Assembly: GCF_000377945.1 (NCBI RefSeq)
Contig: NZ_KB898939.1
Span: 1-64,000 of the forward strand
Source: Thioalkalivibrio sulfidiphilus
GTDB taxonomy: Bacteria; Pseudomonadota; Gammaproteobacteria; Ectothiorhodospirales; Ectothiorhodospiraceae
Length of the DNA: 64,000 nucleotides
Reading direction: 5' to 3'
The translations under genes were made by a program, and so were the position numbers. Numbering within the stretch: the first letter of the stretch is position 1; every line of letters begins with the position of its first letter. The notes below the pieces were generated by a model that was not told where the DNA came from, did no database searches, and saw only the letters and a list, made by a program, of their open reading frames with translations. Shown in pieces: positions 48,388 to 55,673 of the stretch.

Positions 48388-48562
48388 ATGGACAGGATGA
48401 ACAGGATTTTTCAGGACTGTAAGAAAACAAAGGAATCGACAGGATTTACATGATTAACATGATTTTTTGAAATGCCTTAATCGTGTTAATCATGTAAATC
48501 CTGTCAAAAATTGTTCTTTCTTTTTCCTGCCAATCCAGAACAATCCTGTAAATCCTGTCCAT
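48388..48562. repeat. Two nested inverted pairs of the ACAGGAT family
   Basis: The outer pair is GACAGGATGAACAGGATTTT (from 48391) and a returning copy near 48526-48562 (CAATCCTGTAAATCCTGTCC). The inner pair is GACAGGATTTACATGATTAA (from 48438) and its inverted copy at 48479-48505. It fills the whole spacer between ilvE and glnE. Confidence 0.92.
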
Positions 48563-48567
48563 TGCAT

Positions 48568-51480
48568 TCAAGCCTTGCCTTCCTCCATCACCCGGCGCCA
48601 GAGGGCGCGCACGGTCTCGCGCTGCTCGGCGAACTCGGCCGCGTCCACCACCGCGTCCGACTCCTGCAAGGTCAGCCGGTGGATGCGGTTGCGGAATTCA
48701 CGGTAGGTGTCGGTCAGGAAGCGGGCATCCTCTTCCGGCAGCACGCCGGTGACCACGAGGCGCTCCAGGATGCGGATGTTGTCCGGGTAATCCAGCAGCG
48801 GCGGGTGGTCGCAGGCGTACGCCAAAACCCAGTATTGGACCATAAATTCGATGTCGGCGATACCACCCGGATCCCGCTTGAGGTTGAACCGGGACGGGTC
48901 CCGGGAGGCGTGTTCGGACCACATCTTCTCGCGCATCTCGCGCACTTCCTGGCGCAATTTCTCCCGGTCGCGGCAGATGCCGAGCACACGGCGGCGGATC
49001 TCGGCGAAGCCCTCGGCGATGCGCGCATCCCCGGCCACCGGCCGGGCGCGCACCAGGGCCTGGTGCTCCCAGGTCCAGGCCTTGGTCTCCTGGTAGAGCT
49101 CGAAGGCCTTGAGGCTGCTAACCAGCAGGCCCGAGGCGCCGCTCGGACGCAGCCGGGTGTCCACCTCGTAGAGCCGGCCGGCGCCGGTATAGGTGCCGAG
49201 CACGTGCACGATGCGCTGGCCCAGGCGGGCGAAGAACTCGCTGTTGTCCAGGGCCTTGTCGCCGTCGGTCATCTGCTGCTCGCCGGCGCTGTCGTGCAGG
49301 AACACGATGTCCAGGTCCGAGCCATAACCCAGCTCCAGGCCGCCCAGCTTGCCGTAGCCGATGATGGCAAAACCCGGCTCGTAGGGCTGCCCGTCGATCA
49401 GGCAGCGGGGGCGGCCATAGCGGGCATGCAGCTGGGCCATGACCAGGGCCAGCACCCGTTCCAGCACCACCTCGGCGATCCAGGTGAGGTGGTCACTCAC
49501 CTTCATGAGCGGCAGCACGCCCATGATGTCGGCGGCGGCCACCTTGAGCATCTGCACCTGCTGGAACTGGCGCAGGCGGTCCATCATCTGCTCCATGTCG
49601 TCTTCCGGCACCTGGGACAGCTCCTCGTCCAGCTCCGCCGAGAGACCCTCCCGATCCATGGGGGCGTAGAGGCTGCGCGGGTCCAGCAGCTCGTCCAGCA
49701 GCAGGGGGTGGCGGGTGAGCAGCTGGGCGATCCAGGGGCTTGCGTCGCAGAGCTTCACCAGCTGGGAGAGGGCCATGGGGCTTTCCACCAGCAGGGACAG
49801 GTACACCGAACGACGGGCGATGCTGCGCACCAGGGTCACCAGCCGGGACAGGACGGTGTCCGGGTCCTCGGCACCGGCGGCGGCACCCAGCAGCAGGGGC
49901 ATGAGCTGGTCCAGACGCTCGCGGCCCGTGGCGGTCAGGGAGCGGCAGGCGGCGCCCTCGCGCAGGTCCTCGATCAACTCCAGGGCCTTGGGCGCGTCCC
50001 GGAAACCCGCCTCCGCCAGTACCGCCTGGGCCCGCTCGCCGGAGCGGTCGCCGGCCCAGATGGAGGCCAGCACGGCCTGCCCCGGACCTTCGGCCCCGGC
50101 CGCCTCCTCCGCCTCGCCCTGGGGTGCGGCGAATACCTGCTGGAAGTGCTCCTGGACCCGGCGCCGGTGACGGGCCAGGTCCCGCGAGAAACCCTCCCAG
50201 TCGTCATGGCCCATGGAAAAGGCCAGGCGCAGGCGCGCCTCGTCGCTTTCGGGCAGGCGATGGGTCTGCTGGTCCTGGGCCATCTGCAGGTGGTTTTCCG
50301 TGCGACGCAGGAATTCGTAGGCGGTGATGAGCTGTTCCACCACGTAGCCGGGCATCAGCTCCATCTCCGCCAGGCGACGCAGCACCGGGCGGATGCCGCG
50401 CAGCTGCAGGCGGGGGTCACGGCCGGCGCGGATCAGCTGGAAGGCCTGGCCGATGAACTCCACCTCCCGGATGCCCCCCTCGCCCAGCTTCACGTCATCG
50501 CCGCGGCTGCGGCGCGCCGCCTCCCGGTTGATCATGGCCTTCATGTCGCGCAGGGCGGCAAAGGCGCCGTAGTCCAGGTAGCGGCGGAACACGAATGGCC
50601 GCAGGGCGCGCATCAGCTCCCGGCCCGCCTCCCGGTCGCCGGCCACCACCCGGGCCTTGATCAGGGCGTAGCGCTCCCATTCCCGGCCATGGCTTTCGTA
50701 GTAGCCCTCCAGGGCGTCGAAATCCATGACCAGGGGGCCGGAGTCGCCGAAGGGCCGCAGCCGCATGTCCACCCGGAACACGAAGCCCTCGGCGGTGTTC
50801 TCGTCCAGCAGGCGGATCAGGCGCTGGCCCAGACGGATGAAAAACTGCTGGTTGTCCAGGGGCTTCTCGCCGTCGGTCTCGCCCCGGGCCGCATAGGTGA
50901 AGATGAGATCCACGTCGGAGGAGAAGTTGAGTTCCCGGCCGCCCAGCTTGCCCATGCCGAGCACCACCAGGCGCTGGGGCCGGCCCTCGGCGTCCCGGGG
51001 CTCCCCGTGGCGCTGCACCAGCTGGTCATGGACCCAGGCGGCGGCCTGGTCGATGCAGTGCTCGGCGAGATCCGTGAGATCACCCAGGGTCTCGTCCAGG
51101 CTCGCCTCACCGCTCAGGTCGCGCCAGGCGATGCGCATCATCTCCCGCTGGCGCAACAGGCGCAGGTCGCGCATGAGGGCGGCCTCGTCCTGCGCCGCCT
51201 GGACCACCGCGCTCACCCGGGCCGCCATCTCCCCGGACTCCAGGGGGCGGGCCAGGGTCCCGTCCTGGATCAGTTCCAGGAGCAGATTCGGCCGGCGTAT
51301 GGCGATCCGCGCCGCGAACTCGCTGCCCGCCCAGACCCGTACCAGCGCCTCGGGCCAGTGGTCCAGGGCGATGCCGTCGCGGGCACAGGCAGACTCGAAA
51401 TCATCCAGCAGACGGATCAGATCCGGGCGCAGGGCTTCGGGGAGGACGTCCAGGGAGGGGCGGGGCGGAAGGCTGTTCAT
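48568..51480 (-). CDS. glnE: Bifunctional glutamine synthetase adenylyltransferase/adenylyl-removing enzyme
   Basis: A 970-residue cytoplasmic enzyme that attaches and removes AMP on glutamine synthetase in response to PII. The N-terminal de-adenylylating nucleotidyltransferase domain has LGMGKLGGRELNFSSDVDLI near residue 174. The C-terminal adenylylating domain has IGYGKLGGLELGYGSDLDIV near 704. Helical linkers separate them, and the end has RDPGGIADIEFMVQYWV near 880. Length matches the family (about 950). Confidence 0.97.
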   Translation of the reverse strand: MNSLPPRPSLDVLPEALRPDLIRLLDDFESACARDGIALDHWPEALVRVWAGSEFAARIAIRRPNLLLELIQDGTLARPLESGEMAARVSAVVQAAQDEAALMRDLRLLRQREMMRIAWRDLSGEASLDETLGDLTDLAEHCIDQAAAWVHDQLVQRHGEPRDAEGRPQRLVVLGMGKLGGRELNFSSDVDLIFTYAARGETDGEKPLDNQQFFIRLGQRLIRLLDENTAEGFVFRVDMRLRPFGDSGPLVMDFDALEGYYESHGREWERYALIKARVVAGDREAGRELMRALRPFVFRRYLDYGAFAALRDMKAMINREAARRSRGDDVKLGEGGIREVEFIGQAFQLIRAGRDPRLQLRGIRPVLRRLAEMELMPGYVVEQLITAYEFLRRTENHLQMAQDQQTHRLPESDEARLRLAFSMGHDDWEGFSRDLARHRRRVQEHFQQVFAAPQGEAEEAAGAEGPGQAVLASIWAGDRSGERAQAVLAEAGFRDAPKALELIEDLREGAACRSLTATGRERLDQLMPLLLGAAAGAEDPDTVLSRLVTLVRSIARRSVYLSLLVESPMALSQLVKLCDASPWIAQLLTRHPLLLDELLDPRSLYAPMDREGLSAELDEELSQVPEDDMEQMMDRLRQFQQVQMLKVAAADIMGVLPLMKVSDHLTWIAEVVLERVLALVMAQLHARYGRPRCLIDGQPYEPGFAIIGYGKLGGLELGYGSDLDIVFLHDSAGEQQMTDGDKALDNSEFFARLGQRIVHVLGTYTGAGRLYEVDTRLRPSGASGLLVSSLKAFELYQETKAWTWEHQALVRARPVAGDARIAEGFAEIRRRVLGICRDREKLRQEVREMREKMWSEHASRDPSRFNLKRDPGGIADIEFMVQYWVLAYACDHPPLLDYPDNIRILERLVVTGVLPEEDARFLTDTYREFRNRIHRLTLQESDAVVDAAEFAEQRETVRALWRRVMEEGKA

Positions 51481-51520
51481 GGGGGCAGATTACGGGCCAC
51501 CCCGCAACCCCGCAAGTGAG

Positions 51521-51548
51521 CAAAAAAACCCCGGCCCGAAGGCCGGGG
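51521..51548 (-). terminator. Orphan rho-independent terminator facing leftward
   Basis: CCCCGGCCCGAAGGCCGGGG (51529-51548) is a perfect hairpin preceded on the plus strand by seven A, which on the minus strand gives a T-run after the stem. It would end a leftward transcript coming from 51549 or beyond. No leftward gene is there. Confidence 0.82.
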
Positions 51549-52095
51549 CAATCTCAGAGGGGATACACCCGCAAAACACCATTCGGACAGGTACGGATCT
51601 GCTATGGAACCGCACCTGGCCTGGAGCCCCGGCGCATTGCGCCGTGCCCCGCTTGCAGCGACCGGCGATTCCCTGACCGGGCGCATGCCCGGGATACGGC
51701 CACCACGATTTGCCGCATCCCGACACCGGCGTGTCACCGCCGATGTTCTTGCCGGATTGGGCGATCACCCGAAGGCACCTGCCATGGAATCCGGCGTAAA
51801 CTGTGTTCTTCTCTGGGGGTACAACACCCCCGGAAGAAAGGTTCGGGCTTCCCTGCCTCGCTTGTTAGCGACCTGTAAGATGGGTCCCGGAGAGGATTTA
51901 TTCCGGATTCACGAGAAATTGATGTAAAAAAACTCTTTCAGGGCGAAACCGGGTGACTCACCCGTCACGATGGAATAAATTTTTGACTCGAACCATCTTT
52001 GGGAACATGCAGCCGTGCGCCCGCCATTCGGGGATTCACCCGGGCAGGTGTCCAATTATTCCAACCACAACACGGCTGCCCATCAGGAGGGATAC
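51549..52095. other. Gene-free 547-base spacer with several GC stems
   Basis: No convincing protein frame on either strand. Palindromes are visible at 51633-51651 (CCGGCGCATTGCGCCG type), 51673-51690 (CCGGGCGCATGCCCGGG) and 51817-51833 (GGGGGTACAACACCCCC). An AT-richer stretch at 51895-51990 precedes the sigma-factor gene and probably carries its promoter. The left part may encode a structured leftward RNA ending at the terminator above. Confidence 0.5.
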
Positions 52096-52653
52096 ATGAG
52101 CTGGATCCATTTATTCGGGGGAGGATCCCGTGCCTGGCAGCAGCGGCTCAAGGAGAGTCGCGTCCGGTTGTACCGGCTGGCGCTGTCCTGGTGCGGTGAT
52201 GAGATGCTGGCCGACGACCTTGCCCAGGAGACCCTGGCCAGGGCGTTGCGCAAACACCAACAACTGCGGGACCCGGAGCGGGTCGACGCCTGGCTGTTCG
52301 CCATCCTGCACAACTGCTGGCGCGAACACCTGCGACGCCTCAAGCCCCAGGTCCCCCTGGACGATATTCAGTTCGTCTGTGATCGCTGCCCGGAGTACGA
52401 GCACACACAGGACGAGATCGTGTTCCAGGTGCGTCAGGCGGTGGCCGCCCTGCCCATGGGGCAGCGGGAAGTGGTCACCCTGGTGGATCTGGAGGGACTG
52501 AGCTACGCGGAAGTGGCCCAGGTCCTGGAAATACCCCTGGGCACGGTGATGAGCCGTCTGAGCCGCGCAAGGCGGGCCCTGAGAGAGACCCTGGAGTCCG
52601 TGCAATCGCCCGCCGGGAACCAGGAAGCGCCGAAACTCTGGAGAGTCAAGTGA
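52096..52653 (+). CDS. ECF-type RNA polymerase sigma factor
   Basis: 185 residues. Region 2 spans about 20-86 (ADDLAQETLARALRKHQQLR; DAWLFAILHNCWREHLRRLK) and region 4 about 112-165 (LPMGQREVVTLVDLEGLSYA; IPLGTVMSRLSRARRALRE). The ATG at 52096 has a strong AGGAGGG ribosome site. It overlaps the anti-sigma gene by one base (TGATG). The spacer at 51549 supplies its promoter, and autoregulation is usual for the family. Confidence 0.94.
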   Translation: MSWIHLFGGGSRAWQQRLKESRVRLYRLALSWCGDEMLADDLAQETLARALRKHQQLRDPERVDAWLFAILHNCWREHLRRLKPQVPLDDIQFVCDRCPEYEHTQDEIVFQVRQAVAALPMGQREVVTLVDLEGLSYAEVAQVLEIPLGTVMSRLSRARRALRETLESVQSPAGNQEAPKLWRVK

Positions 52654-53408
52654 TGGACAAATCACACATCGGTGGCGACGAACACACCCTGAACGCTCTG
52701 GTGGACGGGGAACTGGACAGCGCCGCACGCCGGGAGATCCTGCGCCGTCTGCGCGAGGACGAGGAACTGCGCGGCGTCGCCTGCAGCCTGCGCCACGTGA
52801 AGACCCTGGTGCACCACGGCTATGCCAGCGCGGAGCCGCCGCGCCGACGCCGGGAACACCCCATACGCCGGGCGATGCGTTTCCCCTCCATGGCCGCCGC
52901 GGCCGTGCTGCTGGGCATCGGCTTCGCTGCCGGTCTGCTGATTTCCGACGGCATCGAGCGCCACAAGCCCGAGGCCTACGTGGCCCACATCCAGGGTCCC
53001 GAGCCCGCCGCCGTGGTCAACGGCGTGCGCATCGAGCCGCGCCAGATCCAGGCCAACAAGTTCGTGCTGCACATCAGCCAGGGCGGCGAGCACCGCTTCG
53101 CCGATGTCATGGATCGCGCCGAGCAACTGCTGGCCGTCTACCCGGGCCCGGGCCTGGAGATCGAGGTGGTGGCCAACTCCGAGGGACTTGGCCTGTTCCG
53201 CGAGGAGACCTCCACCCAGGTGGAGCGCATCCGTCTGCTCACTGAGCGCCACGAGAACGTCCACTTCATCGCCTGCCAGAACACCATGGAAGTCCTGCAG
53301 CGCCAGGGCGTGCGCACCCGCCTGATCACCGGCACCAAGACCACCCAGTCCGCCGTTGATCACATCATCGACCGGCTCCAGGACGGCTGGGTCTACGTGC
53401 GCACGTAG
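52653..53408 (+). CDS. Anti-sigma factor with C-terminal DsrE-like domain
   Basis: 251 residues in three parts. Residues 1-60 are a short cytoplasmic anti-sigma-type segment (LNALVDGELDSAARREILRR). Residues 80-98 are a single membrane span (MAAAAVLLGIGFAAGLLIS). Residues about 135-251 read as a DsrE/DsrF-type sulfur-relay fold in the periplasm: LEIEVVANSEGLGLF, HFIACQNTMEVLQRQGV and RLQDGWVYVRT. Cys208 (ACQNT) is where DsrE/TusD proteins keep their sulfur-carrying Cys. The DsrE-like reading is from pattern memory. Fusing a sulfur-relay-like sensor to an anti-sigma is unusual. Confidence 0.82.
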   Translation: MDKSHIGGDEHTLNALVDGELDSAARREILRRLREDEELRGVACSLRHVKTLVHHGYASAEPPRRRREHPIRRAMRFPSMAAAAVLLGIGFAAGLLISDGIERHKPEAYVAHIQGPEPAAVVNGVRIEPRQIQANKFVLHISQGGEHRFADVMDRAEQLLAVYPGPGLEIEVVANSEGLGLFREETSTQVERIRLLTERHENVHFIACQNTMEVLQRQGVRTRLITGTKTTQSAVDHIIDRLQDGWVYVRT

Positions 53409-53437
53409 CCGTTCAAGCTCTCGAAAGGCGATACACA

Positions 53438-53470
53438 CGAAAAGACCGGCCTTGGCCGGTCTTTTCGTTG
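53438..53470. terminator. Rho-independent terminator of the sigma/anti-sigma pair
   Basis: CGAAAAGACCGGCC and GGCCGGTCTTTTCG form a 14-base stem with a two-base loop, T-rich on both sides. It lies between the anti-sigma gene and the convergent pilU gene and may serve both. Confidence 0.93.
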
Positions 53471-53498
53471 ACTGACTCCACGGGCATCGCCCCGTCTC

Positions 53499-54572
53499 TC
53501 AGTGCCGCTTCGTCCCCTCGTGGCGCACGGCCTCGAACTCTGCCTTGCTGATGGCCTTCTCGTAGGCCTCCCGCCCGGTGATGGTGCCCGCATCCAGCAG
53601 CCGGCGCAGGGCAGAGTCCATGGTCTGCATGCCCACCAGGGCACCGCTCTGCATGGTGCTCTCCAGCTGCTCGGTACGCCCCTCGCGGATGAGATTCGAG
53701 ACCGCCGGAGTGTTCACCAGGATCTCGATGGCTGCCACGCGGCCCTTGCCGTCGGCACGCCGCGCCAGCTGCTGGGAGATCACGCCGCGCAGGGAGGTGG
53801 AGAGCATGGTGCGGATCTGACCCTGCTTCTGGGCCGGGAAGGTATTGATGATGCGATCCACGGTGGAAGCGGCGCCGCTGGTGTGCAGGGTACCCAGCAC
53901 CAGGATACCGGTCTCCGCGGCGGTCACCGCCAGGCTGATGGTCTCCAGATCACGCATCTCACCCACCAGAATGACATCCGGATCTTCGCGCAGGGCGGAA
54001 CGCAGGGCAGTCGAGAAACTGGGGGTGTGCAGGCCCACTTGGCGCTGGCTGATCAGCGAACGTTTGCGTTCATGAATGAACTCGATCGGATCCTCGATGG
54101 TGATGATGTGGCCCTTGCGACGAGCATTGATGTCGTCAACGATGGCCGCAAGCGTGGTGGTTTTACCTGAGCCGGTCTTGCCGGTCACAAGGACCAGACC
54201 GTGTCGCTGCATGCTCAGACTGGAGACAACTGGCGGCAGCCCCAGCTCATCCAGGCTCAGAGAACGCGAAGGGATACCGCGAAATACCGCGCCGATGCCA
54301 TTGATCTGGCGCAGCATGTTGACCCGGAATCGCGACAACCCCTGGATTTCGTAAGCAAAATCGGCGCCATCGTCCCGCTCGAATGCCAGCCGAGAATGGT
54401 CCGGAAGGATTTCTGCCAGGGCATCCGAGACCGCCTCGGCGCTCATGGGCGCCTCCTCGATGGGCTTGAGCTCCCCATAGACACGCACCCTGGGAGGGTC
54501 TCCAGACATCATGTGCAGATCGGAGCCATCCATTTCGACCATGCGGGTCAGCAGAGAGTCGATGCGTTTCAT
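53499..54572 (-). CDS. pilU: Type IV pilus retraction ATPase PilU
   Basis: A 357-residue AAA-type ATPase of the PilT/PilU group. Walker A VTGKTGSGKTTTLA near residue 131, the Asp box ITIEDPIEFIHERKRSLISQ, Walker B LREDPDVILVGEMRD and the His box GTLHTSGAAS are all intact. Position downstream of pilT supports PilU. It powers pilus retraction as an accessory to PilT. Six bases separate it from pilT. It is the last gene of the kinase-pilT-pilU operon. Confidence 0.92.
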   Translation of the reverse strand: MKRIDSLLTRMVEMDGSDLHMMSGDPPRVRVYGELKPIEEAPMSAEAVSDALAEILPDHSRLAFERDDGADFAYEIQGLSRFRVNMLRQINGIGAVFRGIPSRSLSLDELGLPPVVSSLSMQRHGLVLVTGKTGSGKTTTLAAIVDDINARRKGHIITIEDPIEFIHERKRSLISQRQVGLHTPSFSTALRSALREDPDVILVGEMRDLETISLAVTAAETGILVLGTLHTSGAASTVDRIINTFPAQKQGQIRTMLSTSLRGVISQQLARRADGKGRVAAIEILVNTPAVSNLIREGRTEQLESTMQSGALVGMQTMDSALRRLLDAGTITGREAYEKAISKAEFEAVRHEGTKRH

Positions 54573-54578
54573 GTCGAC

Positions 54579-55673
54579 TTATCCGCCCGCCAGATTAATC
54601 TTGGGGAGCAGCGAGGCATCGGTGACAAAGCGCTGGAAGGCCTTCTTGTCATTAGCGTGCAGATAGGCATCATCGGGATCGATGAGCTTCTTCTCCAGAG
54701 CCTCCATCAGCGCCTGATCCAGCAGTTGCATACCCCGCTCACGCCCGGTCTGCATCTGGGAAGGGATCTGGTGCACCTTGTCGGTCATGATCATCTTGGC
54801 GATGGCCCGGGTGACCACCAGGCATTCCACCACGGCATGGCGTCCACGTCCGTCTGCTTTCTTGACCAGGTTCTGGGTAAGTACGCCATGAAGGTTCTGG
54901 GACAGAAAGGTCTTACCCTGCTCGCGCAACTCGATGGGAATGGCATCCAGGATACGGTCGATGGTCTTGACCGCAGAGGTGGTATGCAGGGTACCAAGCA
55001 CCAGATGACCGGTCTCGGCGGCGATCATTGCCATGGTGATGGACTCCGCGTCACGCAACTCACCCACCAGGATTACGTCCGGGTCCTCGCGCAGTGCCGC
55101 GCGCAGACCATCCGCATAGCTCTGCACGTGGGTACCCACCTCCCGCTGTATCACCTGGGCTTTCTTGCTGTGGTGCACGAACTCGATCGGATCTTCCAGG
55201 CTCAGGATGTTGACCGCCCGGCGGCTGTTGATGTGATCGATGATCGCCGCCAGCGTAGTGGACTTGCCGGTACCCGTTGAGCCGGTGACCAGTACCATGC
55301 CCTGGTGATGCTCAATGAGCTCGTGAACCACCGGCGGCAGACCCAGTTCGTCCAGCTGGGGGACACTGGCGGGCACGTGACGGAAGGTCGCACCCACACC
55401 TGTTGCCTTGCGAAACAGGTTGACACGGAACCGGCCCACCTCGTCCGCTACGTAGGAGAAGTCCAGATCCTCGCCCTCTCGAAAACGCTTACGCTGGGTC
55501 GGCGTGAGGATCTCCAGCACGTAGGCCTCCAGTTCACGCTCACCCAGGTCGCGGAACTTGATGGGCATCAGATCCCCATTCATGCGCAGCATCGGCGGCA
55601 CACCCACCGCGAGATGCAAGTCCGAACAACCCTGCTCGCGGCCCAGCTTGAGAAATGCGTTGATGCGTGCCAT
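54579..55673 (-). CDS. pilT: Type IV pilus retraction ATPase PilT
   Basis: 364 residues. Walker A VTGSTGTGKSTTLA near residue 130, Asp box LSLEDPIEFVHHSKKAQVIQ, Walker B LREDPDVILVGELRD and GTLHTTSAVKTIDR are all intact. The N-terminus begins MARINAFLKLGREQGCSDLH. It overlaps the kinase gene by one base at 55673. Which of the two is the main motor cannot be told from sequence alone; both keep full ATPase motifs. Confidence 0.9.
   Translation of the reverse strand: MARINAFLKLGREQGCSDLHLAVGVPPMLRMNGDLMPIKFRDLGERELEAYVLEILTPTQRKRFREGEDLDFSYVADEVGRFRVNLFRKATGVGATFRHVPASVPQLDELGLPPVVHELIEHHQGMVLVTGSTGTGKSTTLAAIIDHINSRRAVNILSLEDPIEFVHHSKKAQVIQREVGTHVQSYADGLRAALREDPDVILVGELRDAESITMAMIAAETGHLVLGTLHTTSAVKTIDRILDAIPIELREQGKTFLSQNLHGVLTQNLVKKADGRGRHAVVECLVVTRAIAKMIMTDKVHQIPSQMQTGRERGMQLLDQALMEALEKKLIDPDDAYLHANDKKAFQRFVTDASLLPKINLAGG

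Noticed and set aside
48511-51519. A 1002-codon plus-strand open frame
   Set aside because: It is antisense to glnE, whose domains are unmistakable; the frame is open only because of high GC and has Gln/His/Leu-rich composition.
51604-51927. Small frames in the spacer before the sigma gene
   Set aside because: No ribosome site, atypical composition, and they cross palindromes; a leftward frame even reads through the terminator hairpin.
51990-52020. ECF-type promoter (GGGAAC element) before the sigma gene
   Set aside because: A GGGAAC word is present near 52000 but no convincing second element at the right spacing was seen, so no promoter is claimed.
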